A stretch of 64,000 nucleotides of DNA, taken from positions 73,299,061 through 73,363,060 of the forward strand of contig OW679203.1 of NCBI GenBank assembly GCA_940337035.1. The letters run 5' to 3'. Made by a program: the position numbers and the translations under genes. The DNA comes from Agriotes lineatus (taxonomy: Eukaryota; Arthropoda; Insecta; Coleoptera; Elateridae). The notes under the pieces are model-generated. The model made no database searches. It saw only the letters and a program-made list of their open reading frames with translations, and was not told where the DNA came from. Within the stretch, counting starts at the first letter, position 1, and the number at the start of each line of letters is the position of its first letter. Shown here one piece after another: positions 50,014 through 62,950 of the stretch.

Positions 50014-50981
50014 GTAAGAGGGCATATGTAGTTTTGAAATACAAAGAACACTAGACGAGATTTGCAAAAACGACTTTATTTATTTACAATCTTTCTTCAC
50101 ATTACATAGAGGTACATCTTTGCATTCTCCGAAATCAATTCGCGAACTGATAAATTAACAGTTTCTGTAGGAAGCTAGGCACATTTTTCATCATACGAAT
50201 ACAGCAGCACCTCATTAGTTGAAAATTGTCTTCCGTTAAGTCAAATTTCCATATTCGAGAAGACGGAAAAGTCACAGAGCGTAACCGGGGTTTTAAGGAG
50301 GGTGTACAAAAATAATCAACCCGATCGTTACCAGATAGACGACGCACGCATTGGCGTAGGAAACGAAGTATGCAAACACCATCTAGAAACAAAGCCTCAG
50401 CTTTTCAGCATGACGTCAGCGCAGATAGGTTTCTACCTGCCTGTGATGTCAGTTTAATCGCATAGGCGCAGAATGTTTATAACTTTAAATCATGGCTCCC
50501 TGTAGAAAAGGGGTTAATAGTCGTGAACCGAGGCTTTAGTCGCACTCTGTTCGCTTTTTTGGTAATTTAAAACGTAGTTTTAAAGCAAAACCCGTAATTT
50601 TAAAAATAATAATATTACATGACGTAACAACGACTATATTTTGTTTCTTATAATCAACGTGAGGGTAATTATCATTTTAGTTGCACTTATTTTTGGCCGT
50701 CTTTTAATAACTTGTAAATATTTCAAACGTAATTTTAAAAACGCTGTTACTCTTCTAAACCACGATAACTTTAAAAACTAATTACAGACAGTTTTTATGG
50801 TTACGTGATGTGGCAAGATAAGACAACTTTTTATTTATTTTTTATTTATCAGCACAACAGCTTTAATCAAAGTATTGGTTACAGAATTAATTATAAATTC
50901 TTGCTTAACCTGTAATTGCCTTTTGTCGAAATAATCAAACTAATTATTTTCACCTGCAAGAAGTGCCTACAGTAAGTATTT
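50014..50981. other. GrB2 intron 3, first part
   Basis: Matches the start of copy-A intron 3 in places (23466-23930), with some extra sequence. No gene supported; the minus frame 50135-50392 has no known domain. Confidence 0.5.
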
Positions 50982-52863
50982 ACGTTTGCATAATTACATC
51001 GAGACAGAAGAATTTATTCGCACGGTGAACATATCTGACTAGAAGCACTTGCACAAATATGGTATATAAATTGTACACCATATTTACTTTATTCGTGGAC
51101 CAATGTTTGTTACAGCACGAAAACTTGTTAACGACATAACCAGCCCCTCAAGCGTGCAAAACAAAATCATACGCTTGAGAGCCAGATCTATTACCCACAA
51201 AACGACTTTACGACATAATCGGGAATTTAACCGATTACGCAGCCTCAACCTCGTTACGGTATGTGCTGTAACAAGGTGTTAAATCTATTAGATGCTCAGC
51301 GAGAAGGTCGTGGTTCTAATACTATCTAAAAGTTAGGGTCGTGCTTTGATACAAAAAGGGTTAAATGATTTTAAAATAAGAATAAGTCGGATAAACAACA
51401 TAAGAAACATTAAACAATAATGAACCCACTTGAATGTAGAATTAGTAGGCCCCTCCTTTCTACTATCACATTGGCACAACCTGAGGTAGCGACTGCAAAC
51501 AGCTGGATCAAACCTACCTTAAATGGCATCAACTTACACTTACTTACACCATCTAGGTTCCTGTACAAAACAAGGCATGCAAACACACCAATAAAAAACG
51601 TATAAACAATTAACAATAAACTCTATTGATGAAATAACATGTGAAACAAATGACAATGAACGTTACAATGATTAAGTACTACGGCCTAAAATATGCAAAA
51701 AGGTTAGTTGGGTTAACGACGCAATTTATACTCTTAAACACGAATAACCAAACGGCAACAAATGACATGTTTACAATTACAAACAATATTAACGGTAAGT
51801 TCTACCACAAAAACAACTTTACAGCATCAAAATTTAGCGACAAACACTTCAAAAATAGTACAACAACGGTTACGTAAGCTTAAAACACAAAAACAACATA
51901 AAGACAATAAAACTTGACGGAATTGTTCAACATCTTACGATTTAATCAACCAAAAAGGCACAATTTGCCCAAACTACACCTTGGAAAATCACTTGACAAT
52001 AAATTTAACGGCTAACAATTTACCTTGATAGGAACTTAGATGTGCTGACTTACGTTGTTTTCTTTAGCTGCAAGTCGCATCCCAAGCCAGTGCGAAACGT
52101 ACGGAAACGACAGAAAAGCTGCTGGAAGCCCCATGAAGGTGCGATAATCGATGGAGGGTGAGCGGTATAACATCCCTGTAACGGGTAAACTTGAATAAAG
52201 GAGGTCGACACAGGCAGATGACGATAATGAAACTCGTGCCTTCATTCTACTGATGGTTTAACACAATGAACAAGGGCTTCAATTAATAATCCGCTATATG
52301 CGTAATTAGAGTTGCCTGACCCTACGAAACAGAAGCACCCCGGTCAAGCCTTTACTTGTACGCCAGTTAAACACCGATTTTCGACAATAACCACAACGTG
52401 GCTTCACAACTAATAATTTCGACTTCACGCGAGTCCGGCTAAGAGAAGCCGACTCTCGGACAAAGCGCCACCCCCTAACGTTTTGAGGGCTGCACGCTAT
52501 GTGATGCTTCCGCCGAAGATGCAGGCGCGGAAAAACTAAGCGCAGACGCGGCTTATCTACGTTCTTTGTTGCACTCGTTGCAAAACGCTTCAGAAAATTC
52601 TAGAACGACAAGAGCTGACTAAACACTTCTTACGAAACTCAAAACCTTGATTGTGCCAGAACAACAATAAATACGGAGAAATCGATAAGCTGAAACCGCA
52701 TTGCTCGCAAAAGAAAACAAAGGGTTAATTTATAACTGAACTCCGACGAATATAATCGAAGTGCTATGCGTTAGCATATGAATTGGGAATATTGAGTATA
52801 CCACTAAATTACAAATTTAGCTTGCGTGAATCGTGAGAATGCTAGGATTTGGGAAAATTGTTC
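50982..52863 (-). mobile_element. About 1.9-kb insertion in GrB2 intron 3, LTR-like
   Basis: Copy A runs uninterrupted through this point (near 23910). On the minus strand the insert begins TGTTAGAAC (52863) and ends TTATGCA (50982), i.e. TG...CA, as a solo LTR would. A CpG-rich stretch lies at 52400-52600. Part of it (51170-51330, minus) is clearly similar to 32820-32990 (plus): both share TTCCCGATT.TGT and GTTACAGC blocks. No convincing target duplication and no coding region. Family not identified. Confidence 0.55.
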
Positions 52864-53955
52864 TAACATGTTTTACAACCCTAGTAACGAGCTATTACGG
52901 GAAAATGCAATAACCTGTTTGTAACGATATTTACTTGTTCAATTGTATAAACTGATAATAAATCATTCCCATCACACAATACCGAACATTAACGAAGACA
53001 CTAGGTAACAGGTCTATTACAAATATAATCAACTTGTAGCTGTGACATGCACGTCTTCAGATCGCAACCGTTAAATATCCAACCTACTTCAGGCGACGTC
53101 AGAAGCTCGTGACGTCGTAGCCAACTAGTGTCGTTTATAGTAGGTACTGGATAACCACTGTTCGGTGTGCCACTTACAGTGCACTGTGTTTTTCTAGCAC
53201 TACTCTAAAATTTCCTTTGCTCTGAAGAACACAGCAAACATTCTCGTTTTCATTGACAGCGATCTTCTGATTGTGACTGGAATTGTATCATCTTCAAACA
53301 GCTATACTTGTGGTTGCTGTAGCGTAACACTGTACAGAACTAACTTTTCATCTGCTTCAACATACATACTCGTATCTCGACGTTTTTAGATCTACTGCTC
53401 GAGTGTAACAGACCGCAGGTGTACAAGCTTTTGTTTACAGATACAGGTGTAAACGAGTCATAACATCATTAACAGTATAAATATTGTCCTGTGGTTCCTG
53501 ACTAGTACATGCAAACATTTTCTAGTGTTCTCTGTATTATGCAAATGTACCCTTAAAGGATTTACTGATGTTGAGAATGGATAAACTAAATCTATTTGAG
53601 AGATGTAGTAACTGATTTGTAATAATTGCTATTGCTCATAAATACAACTTTGATCCAAGCTTTGAAAAACTGTAAAATGTAAATGGCAATTATTGTGTCA
53701 TTATCAGAAAGCCAGAAGCAGTCTCGGCTACCTTCAACATTTTAAATTATCTTCGGATGTAGATGTTCTGCAGATCATTTTAAATAAGTTTTCACCAGTT
53801 AGGTAGAACTCACAACTCTTAACTTTTAAATTCGTCATAAATAGAATATAATCTTTGTATTCATTAATTCTTATTAAATTCTGTGTGAAATACATTTCCT
53901 TTTGAAAATAGCTTTTCACCTCTTTTAGCGTCTGTTTAGCAATGTGATGTTGCAG

Positions 53956-54030
53956 ATTATTGGAGCTGGCACAACGTATCTGATTATTCTCATACAGTTC
54001 GATCTAGCCCTCTCTAGGAATGAAATATAG
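53956..54030 (+). CDS. GrB2 exon 4, C-terminus and stop
   Basis: Acceptor TTGCAG, then 24 codons and TAG. It encodes IIGAGTTYLIILIQF, the Gr TYhhhhhQF signature, and a tail ending SRNEI. Identical in protein to copy A up to SRN, which argues for selection on the C-terminus. Confidence 0.9.
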   Translation: MIGAGTTYLIILIQFDLALSRNEI

Positions 54031-54128
54031 AGTACAGCATGTACATTGGAATTTAGAGCATATAAAGATTATTTAATCAAATTGAAATTAAATTTTAGGA
54101 AATCTATTTATGTAAAAATTCTGAGAAG

Positions 54129-54134
54129 AATAAA
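54129..54134 (+). terminator. Candidate poly(A) signal, GrB2
   Basis: AATAAA about 100 bp after the stop, conserved with 25136-25141 of copy A. Confidence 0.5.
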
Positions 54135-54811
54135 TATTTAACGCAATGGGGTGTTTTTTTTAATTCTCCTCGTTATATTCTATACTCCGGCTTGGTTATG
54201 CCAGAAGTCGGTGGACTACACATAAAGAAAGCAGCCAAAATAAAACATCTATTAATCTTAGTTTACAACTCAAATCTAATTGTTAAAATAATTGTTAAAC
54301 TGGCCTTGCTGCAACCTACACGACTCAAGAAGCCTCTGTTATTATTGATAGCTGGCGTCTATAGGGGTCGCTTGTGACGCGGCAGCGGAATCCAAATTGT
54401 TGGCTTTTCGCTGTAATCAAAACAAACATTACTTGTGCCTAGATTTTCGTATTACGGGCTTATTAACGACCTTGCTGAAGCTGTTTATTCAGTCGAGTCG
54501 GGCTAGATGATTAAATTACGCAGATTTGTACCTTTCCTTGACTTTTACCAAACTCATCTTTAACCCCTAGATTACGTTGAATTTCGCTGGGAGTTGGTGT
54601 AGGGTTACCAACAGTGAGTCGATGCTGACCCGAAAACAATAATTTTTATGGGAGAAAAAGTCAGACAAAATTAATAAAAAGTACAAGGTGAAATAGTTTT
54701 TTACATTATAAAGATATAATTCCTAAAATAATTTTATATTTTTTAAGTAGCATATGAAATGCGGAAGTTCTTTATGGCTCCGTGGATACATTATATTTGA
54801 ACAAGACGTCT

Positions 54812-55116
54812 AAAGGATAAATTTAAAGGTTATTTCAATTCCCCCAACTGGGGGCGGGCTGCTATAGGGACCTTCCGTCCCTCTTCAGCCAAGAACGGGA
54901 AACTCGGGATGGGTGAGAGAAAGGAGGGGTGGAAACTGGAAGAAAGGCGAGGAAAGGTGGAGAAATACTGCCCCGGCATTCCCCTCAGAGAAGGTACTCT
55001 GTTGACTCAGGAAAACCACCTAAAAACCTGAATCAAGGCAGGCGGCTGCAGGAATCGAACCCACGACCTCCCGAATGCTAAGTGGACGTACTACGCACTA
55101 AGCTACAGAGATCGGC
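54812..55116 (-). mobile_element. tRNA-derived SINE with 13-bp target duplication
   Basis: Flanked on both sides by GAACAAGACGTCT (54799-54811 and 55117-55129). On the minus strand a tRNA-like head starts at 55116 with an A-box-like TAGCTTAGTGCG and a B box GGGTTCGATTCC (55050-55061). A G+C-rich body and an AT-rich tail without poly(A) (54812-54840) follow. It lies just beyond the end of copy B. Confidence 0.88.
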
Positions 55117-55129
55117 GAACAAGACGTCT

Positions 55130-55546
55130 CGTACGCCTTAATATTTAAATAATTATTTGCCTATTTTATCCCTTAGCTAGCTCAGTGAACATGACACTCT
55201 CTTAATATCTCATTAGTCGCTTATGCAAGATCACTATCAACCAAAATCGAAATCTGGTTCCCCCGTTTAATGTTGGTTGGACAGAAACTTAATTTTAAAC
55301 AATGCACAAAGAAGCCGAATTATTGACTTCAAACCACATATAAAAACATAAAAAGCAAAAACCACGTATAAAAAACAATAGAAATAAAAGGAAATAGAAT
55401 TAAGTTCTGAAATAATCTACGTGCGATATAGATTAGGGCTACTCGTAAACGTGTTACAAACATACATAAACAGGGTAAAACATCACCAAAAATAAGGTTG
55501 AAATAATGATCTTTTAAAAGAACGCAAATGTTAAAATTACCTAAAG
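55130..55546. other. No gene seen
   Basis: AT-rich sequence between the SINE and the first satellite array; nothing supported. Confidence 0.4.
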
Positions 55547-57110
55547 CCTAGGCTTCTGAAAACCTAGCGCTAGATTCTCTACACCTAGCGCAATCTGGCG
55601 CCACAAATTATTATGCTAGCGCCATTGCAGTTTCGGATATTTTTACTGGTTTTTTCGGGGGGTGCTAAGTTAACGCTAGCACCACCAATTAACGATAGGC
55701 TTCTGAAAACCTAGCGCTAGATTCTCTACACCTAGCACAATCTGGCGCCACAAATTATTACGCTAGCGCCATTGCAGTTTCAGATATTTTTACTGGTCCT
55801 TTAGGGGGGTGCTAAGTTAACGCTAGCACCACCAATTAACGATAGGCTTCTGAAAACCTAGCGCTAGATTCTTTACACCTAGCGCCACCTGGCCCCACAA
55901 ATTTTACACCTAGCGCTTTTCGCATTTGAATTGTACGGCATAAAATTGATCGTTAACATAGCACCACCAACTATTCCAAATGATCTTCAAATCAAGCGCT
56001 TGATTCTTTATATCTAGCGCAACTTAGCGCCACAAATTATTACGCTACCGCCATAGCGGTTTCGGATATTTTTACTGGTCTTTTCGGGGGGTGCTAAGTT
56101 AAAGCTAGCACCACCAATTAACGACAGGCTTCTGAAAACCTAGCGCTAGATTCTTTACACCTAGCGCCACCTGGCGCCACAAATTTTACACCTAGCGCTT
56201 TTCGCATTTGACTTGTACGGCATAAAATTTATCGTTAACATAGCACCACCAACTATTCCAAATGATCTCCAAATCAAGCGCTTGATTCTTTATATCTAGC
56301 GCAACCTAGCGCCACAAATTATTACGCTACCGCAATTGCGGTTTCGGATATTTTTACTGGTCTTTTCGGGGGGTGCTAAGTTAACGCTAGCACCACCAAT
56401 TAACGATAGGCTTCTGAAAACCTAGAGCTAGATTATCTACACCTAGCGCAATCTGGCGCCACAAATTTTACACCTAGCGCTTTCTCCATTTGAATTGTAA
56501 GGCATAAAAGGGTCGGTTAACATAGCATCACTAACTATTCCAAATGATCTCCAAATCAAGCGCTTGATTCTTTATATCTAGCGCAACCTAGCGCCACAAA
56601 TTATTATGCTACCGCCATTGCAGTTTAGGATATTTTTACTCGTCTTTTCGGGGGTGCTAAGTTAATGCTAGCACCACCAATTAACGATAGCCTTCTGAAA
56701 ACCTAGCGCTAGATTCTTTATATCCAGCCCTATCTAGCGTCACAAATTATTACCCTAGCGCTATTACAGTTTCGGATGTTTTACTGTTCTTTTCGGGGGC
56801 TATTGAGTTAGTGTTTACACCACCAACCAATGTCGGGCTTTTTAAAACATAGCGCCAGACTCTTCAGACCCAAAAAAATAGCACGGGATGAAATTCCTGA
56901 AACCATTCTACTCATAACGTCACCAACCAATAGAATGACCATAATATCAATTTTTTTGCCAATCGGTGCCTGATTACGCGATAATAAACACCTTGTCCTC
57001 TGATTAACATGGTTTTCTCTCGTAATATTGGCATGGTAAATACAACCCTTGAACGTGTGCATCATCAACTAAATACAGACTTTTGAAAACCTAGCGCTAT
57101 GATCTTCGCT
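55547..57110 (-). repeat. Satellite array, left, inverted orientation
   Basis: Tandem repeats of the same family as 58480-64000 but on the opposite strand. Starts of the AGGCTTCTGAAAACC landmark at 55550, 55697, 55844, 56126, 56408 and 56689 give unit lengths of 147, 147, 282, 282 and 281 bp. Units decay towards 56800, with worn pieces to about 57110. The 282-bp form is the 147-bp unit plus an about 135-bp related segment containing TCAAGCGCTTGA. The 86-codon frame at 56808-57068 lies in decayed repeat and is not a gene. Confidence 0.92.
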
Positions 57111-58479
57111 GTTCCAACCTTTCTCCATCTGGTGTCATAAATGCAATAGTAGATTTTCATATTTACTGTGACTGTAGTTGCAACTCTACACTTCATTCAC
57201 CGAAGTTACAATTATCAGCCGTAAGTAGATTACCACTAAACTTGACAGAGAATTTGGATTAAAGAGACATAGCCTTTTCGCTGCTTTTATGAATGCCATA
57301 AATAATCAATCAGTCATGTTTTTAATATGAAAAATAAGAAATAAGAAATAAGTTTTGACACAAACTGACACAAAACCTAATCTGCTAACCTCGAATTTGA
57401 CATAGACCTACACCAATGACATGTAAACAGAAAGTTGGGGACTTTGATTCAATTTATTAATCATATTAAATATTGTATCAAGTGATAGGCGTTTTTTGTG
57501 TGATGGGTTGTCTTCAACTTTTGGTCAGAAGTAACCCACTCATGACTAACCCTGTATATTATACTTGCATCCTGTGATGTAAACTTTAATAAAATCGTAT
57601 CTATTAGTAATGAACTTAGTGCTGATATTTGTAACTCGGGCTGCAGACTTTAATGACTCTATTAGCTGAATAAAGTCAAACTCTGAATCAGCTGTGCGGG
57701 TTATAGTGCTGTGACTGTCGGTTATAGTGCAGTGACTGCAGCCTCCTTTTTAATAAATTGCCTGAAAGTTTTTATAGAATTGTAATATAGTAGGTACATG
57801 CACACGTAAGTTATATTTTATTTATATTCATTTATATAGACCGTGTAGTAGGTTCAAATCTGCTTTCCAACCAAATATTTTAAAACAATATACTGCGGAA
57901 AACTGTCGTCATTACAGAAAAGTTTTGCGATTGTTTGATTAAAGAGTTATTTTCCTGTTTGTATAGATAATATTTGTCAATGGAAATTGCTATTTCGCAA
58001 GATTAAGTAAATTTGAGTTAGAAAACTAAAACTAAAATAGATTGAGGTTATGTGCTACATCGCATGTTTGATTTTCTTTAACTTTAAGGTTTAGTTTCTA
58101 TACAAGATACACCAAACATGTAATTAAAGTGGTATCACATTAAAGCATTTTGGGGAAGCAAATGAGATAAAGCTGAAAACGCGGAGAATAAAACAAGTGG
58201 AATGTTTACATTTCAGTCTGTACCATCTGCCTGCGAAATTTCAGCTTCCAACGGCTATATGACTAACCGTCTATAAGTTATAGGCCCGTGGCACTACGGA
58301 CAGTTATGTATACCGCTTTACTAAAATGTTATGAAATATTTTTTTGGAACAGATTGGATCCACCTCAACAAAATGGCGGTGGTTACGACACTACAATGTG
58401 GTTAAGTTTTCATTAATCATCATACACAGTAAATTCGTCGCTATCAAATATGGAAACGTCATTTCCAACTGTCTACAAC
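57111..58479. other. Spacer between inverted satellite arrays
   Basis: AT-rich unique-looking DNA with no supported gene. A short direct repeat (GGTTATAGTGC.GTGACTG, twice, about 57700-57740) is the only internal structure noted. Confidence 0.5.
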
Positions 58480-58492
58480 CCGAAACTGCAAT

Positions 58493-59914
58493 GGCGCTAG
58501 CGTAATAATTTGTGGCGCCAGATTACGCTATGTGTAGAGAATCTAGCGCTAGGTTTTCAGAAGCCTATCGTTAATTGGTGGTGCTAGCGTTAACTTAGCA
58601 CCCCCCGAAAAAACCAGTAAAAATATCCGAAACTGCAATGGCGGTAGCGTAATAATTTGTGGCGCTAGGTTGCGCAAGAAATAAAGAATCAAGCGCTTGA
58701 TTTGGAGATCATTTGGAATAGTTGGTGGTGCTATGTTAACCATCAATTTTATGCCGTACAATTCAAATGAGAAAAGCGCTAGGTGTAAAATTTGTGGTGC
58801 CAGATTGCGCTAGGTGTAGAGAATCTAGGGCTAGGTTTTCAGAAGCCTATCGTTAATTGGTGGTGGTAGCGTTAACTTAGCACCCCCCGAAAGAACCAGT
58901 AAAAATATCCGAAACTGCAATGGCGCTAGCGTAATAATTTGTGGCGCTAGGTTGCGCAAGATATAAAGAATCAAGCGCTTGATTTGGAGATCATTTGCAA
59001 TAGTTGGTGGTGCTATATTAACCATCAATTTTATGCCGTACAATTCAAATGGGAAAAGCGCTAGGTGTAAAATTTGTGGCGCCAGATTGCGCTAGGTGTA
59101 GAGAATCTAGCGTTAGGTTTTCAGAAGCCTATCGTTAATTGGTGGTGCTAGCGTTAACTTAGCACCCCCCGAAAAGACCAGTAAGAATATCCGAAACTGC
59201 AATGGCGCTAGTGTAATAATTTGTGGCGCCAGATTGCGCTAGGTGTAGAGAATCTAGTGCTAGGTTTTCAGAAGCCTATCGTTAATTGGTGGTGCTAGCG
59301 TTAACTTAGCACCCCCCGAAAAAACCAGTAAAAATATCCGAAACTGCAATGGCGGTAGCGTAATAATTTGTGGCGCTAGGTTGCGCAAGAAATAAAGAAT
59401 CAAGCGCTTGATTTGGAGATCATTTGGAATAGTTGGTGGTGCTATGTTAACCATCAATTTTATGCCGTACAATTCAAATGAGAAAAGCGCTAGGTGTAAA
59501 ATTTGTGGTGCCAGATTGCGCTAGGTGTAGAGAATCTAGGGCTAGGTTTTCAGAAGCCTATCGTTAATTGGTGGTGGTAGCGTTAACTTAGCACCCCCCG
59601 AAAGAACCAGTAAAAATATCCGAAACTGCAATGGCGCTAGCGTAATAATTTGTGGCGCTAGGTTGCGCAAGATATAAAGAATCAAGCGCTTGATTTGGAG
59701 ATCATTTGCAATAGTTGGTGGTGCTATATTAACCATCAATTTTATGCCGTACAATTCAAATGGGAAAAGCGCTAGGTGTAAAATTTGTGGCGCCAGATTG
59801 CGCTAGGTGTAGAGAATCTAGCGTTAGGTTTTCAGAAGCCTATCGTTAATTGGTGGTGCTAGCGTTAACTTAGCACCCCCCGAAAAGGCCAGTAAGAATA
59901 TCCGAAACTGCAAT
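58493..59914 (+). repeat. 711-bp higher-order repeat, two copies
   Basis: Landmarks at 58549, 58831, 59260 and 59542 show the pattern 282+282+147 = 711 bp repeated twice. The minus frames at 58549-58761 and 59260-59472 translate identically, as do 58831-59043 and 59542-59754, so the two 711-bp blocks are nearly identical and recently copied. Confidence 0.88.
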
Positions 59915-60660
59915 GGCGCTAGTGTAATAATTTGTGGCGCCAGATTGCGCTAGGTGTAGAGAATCTAGTGCTAGGTTTTCAGAAGCCTATCGTTAATTGG
60001 TGGTGCTAGCGTTAACTTAGCACCCCCCGAAAAGACCAGTAAAAATATCTGAAACTGCAATGGCGCTAGCGTAATAATTTGCGGCGCCAGATTGCGCTAG
60101 ATGTAGAGAATCTAGCGATAAGTTTTCAGAAGCCTATCGTTAATTGGTGGTGCTAGCGTTAACTTAGCACAACCCGAAAAAACCAGTAAAAATGTCTGAA
60201 ACTGCAATGGCGGTAGCGTATAATAATTTGTGGCGCTAGGTTGCGCAAGATATAAAGAATCAAGCGCTTGATTTGGAGATCATTTGGAATAGTTGGTGGT
60301 GCTATATTAACCATCAATTTTATGCCGTACAATTCAAATGGGAAAAGCGCTAGGTGTAAAATTTGTGGCGCCAGATTGCGCTAGGTGTAGAGAATCTAGC
60401 GCTAGGTTTTCAGAAGCCTATCGTTAATTGGTGGTGCTAGCGTTAACTTAGCACCCCCCGAAAGGACCAGTAAAAATATCCGAAACTGCAATGGCGCTAG
60501 CGTAATAATTTGTGGCGCCAGATTGCGCTAGGTGTAGAGAATCTAGCGCTAGGTTTTCAGAAGCCTATCGTTAATTGGTGGTGCTAGCGTTAACTTAGCA
60601 CCCCCCGAAAAGACCAGTAAAAATATCTGAAACTGCAATGGCGCTAGCGTAATAATTTGT

Positions 60661-62950
60661 GGCACCAGATTGTGCTATGTGTAGAGAATCTAGCGCTAGG
60701 TTTTCAGAAGCCTATCGTTAATTGGTGGTGCTAGCGTTAACTTAGCACCCCCCTAAAGGACCAGTAAAAATATCTGAAACTGCAATGGCGCTAGCGTAAT
60801 AATTTGTGGCGCCAGATTGTGCTAGGTGTAGAGAATCTAGCGCTAGGTTTTCAGAAGCCTATCGTTAATTAGTGGTGCTAGCGTTAACTTAGCACCCCCC
60901 AAAAGGACCAGTAAAAATATCTGAAACTGCAATGGCGCTAGCGTAATAATTTGTGGCGCCAGATTGCGCTAGGTGTAGAGAATCTAGCGCTAGGTTTTCA
61001 GAAGCCTATCGTTAATTAGTGGTGCTAGCGTTAACTTAGCACCCCCCGAAAGAACCAGTAAAAATATCTGAAACTGCAATGGCGCTAGCGTAATAATTTG
61101 TGGCGCCAGATTGCGCTAGGTGTAGAGAATCTAGCGCTAGGTTTTCAGAAGCCTATCGTTAATTGGTGGTGCTAGCGTTAACTTAGCACCCCCCGAAAAG
61201 ACCAGTAAAAATATCTGAAACTGCAATGGCGCTAGCGTAATAATTTGTGGCACCAGATTGTGCTATGTGTAGAGAATCTAGCGCTAGGTTTTCAGAAGCC
61301 TATCGTTAATTGGTGGTGCTAGCGTTAACTTAGCACCCCCCTAAAGGACCAGTAAAAATATCTGAAACTGCAATGGCGCTAGCGTAATAATTTGTGGCGC
61401 CAGATTGTGCTAGGTGTAGAGAATCTAGCGCTAGGTTTTCAGAAGCCTATCGTTAATTAGTGGTGCTAGCGTTAACTTAGCACCCCCCTAAAGGACCAGT
61501 AAAAATATCTGAAACTGCAATGGCGCTAGCGTAATAATTTGTGGCGCCAGATTGTGCTAGGTGTAGAGAATCTAGCGCTAGGTTTTCAGAAGCCTATCGT
61601 TAATTAGTGGTGCTAGCGTTAACTTAGCACCCCCCTAAAGGACCAGTAAAAATATCTGAAACTGCAATGGCGCTAGCGTAATAATTTGTGGCGCCAGATT
61701 GCGCTAGGTGTAGAGAATCTAGCGCTAGGTTTTCAGAAGCCTATCGTTAATTGGTGGTGCTAGCGTTAACTTAGCACCCCCCGAAAGGACCAGTAAAAAT
61801 ATCCGAAACTGCAATGGCGCTAGCGTAATAATTTGTGGCGCCAGATTGCGCTAGGTGTAGAGAATCTAGCGCTAGGTTTTCAGAAGCCTATCGTTAATTG
61901 GTGGTGCTAGCGTTAACTTAGCACCCCCCGAAAAGACCAGTAAAAATATCTGAAACTGCAATGGCGCTAGCGTAATAATTTGTGGCACCAGATTGTGCTA
62001 TGTGTAGAGAATCTAGCGCTAGGTTTTCAGAAGCCTATCGTTAATTGGTGGTGCTAGCGTTAACTTAGCACCCCCCTAAAGGACCAGTAAAAATATCTGA
62101 AACTGCAATGGCGCTAGCGTAATAATTTGTGGCGCCAGATTGTGCTAGGTGTAGAGAATCTAGCGCTAGGTTTTCAGAAGCCTATCGTTAATTAGTGGTG
62201 CTAGCGTTAACTTAGCACCCCCCAAAAGGACCAGTAAAAATATCTGAAACTGCAATGGCGCTAGCGTAATAATTTGTGGCGCCAGATTGCGCTAGGTGTA
62301 GAGAATCTAGCGCTAGGTTTTCAGAAGCCTATCGTTAATTAGTGGTGCTAGCGTTAACTTAGCACCCCCCGAAAGAACCAGTAAAAATATCTGAAACTGC
62401 AATGGCGCTAGCGTAATAATTTGTGGCGCCAGATTGCGCTAGGTGTAGAGAATCTAGCGCTAGGTTTTCAGAAGCCTATCGTTAATTGGTGGTGCTAGCG
62501 TTAACTTAGCACCCCCCGAAAAGACCAGTAAAAATATCTGAAACTGCAATGGCGCTAGCGTAATAATTTGTGGCACCAGATTGTGCTATGTGTAGAGAAT
62601 CTAGCGCTAGGTTTTCAGAAGCCTATCGTTAATTGGTGGTGCTAGCGTTAACTTAGCACCCCCCTAAAGGACCAGTAAAAATATCTGAAACTGCAATGGC
62701 GCTAGCGTAATAATTTGTGGCGCCAGATTGTGCTAGGTGTAGAGAATCTAGCGCTAGGTTTTCAGAAGCCTATCGTTAATTAGTGGTGCTAGCGTTAACT
62801 TAGCACCCCCCTAAAGGACCAGTAAAAATATCTGAAACTGCAATGGCGCTAGCGTAATAATTTGTGGCGCCAGATTGTGCTAGGTGTAGAGAATCTAGCG
62901 CTAGGTTTTCAGAAGCCTATCGTTAATTAGTGGTGCTAGCGTTAACTTAG
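60661..62950 (+). repeat. 1323-bp (9-mer) higher-order repeat
   Basis: A marked monomer variant (GGCACCAGATTGTGCTATG instead of GGCGCC...) occurs at 60661, 61249, 61984 and 62572, i.e. 588, 735 and 588 bp apart (4, 5 and 4 monomers of 147). The order of CTAAAGG / CAAAAGG / CGAAAGAACC / CGAAAAGACC variants is the same after 60661 and 61984, which shows a 9-monomer block copied as a unit. Confidence 0.82.

Larger units (their letters stand above)
37995..54610 (+). repeat. Segmental duplication, copy B
   Basis: Counterpart of 3975-27680 (anchor pairs listed there). It lacks the SINE, BEL, LINE block, hAT and 2-kb insertion of copy A, and has its own LINE (about 41205-45440) and an insertion at about 50982-52863. 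Roughly 8880-10415 of copy A, including most of the GrA1 exon, is missing from B at the LINE. Confidence 0.88.

Noticed and set aside
49797..50054. 85-codon open frame read straight through as one exon
   Set aside because: It crosses a 52-bp intron. Only the spliced phase-0 reading gives the GGFFTIN motif that Gr proteins have at this position.
58549..59754. Four near-identical 70-codon minus-strand open frames
   Set aside because: They lie in the 282-bp satellite units and repeat with the unit; identity follows from recent duplication of the DNA, not from protein constraint.
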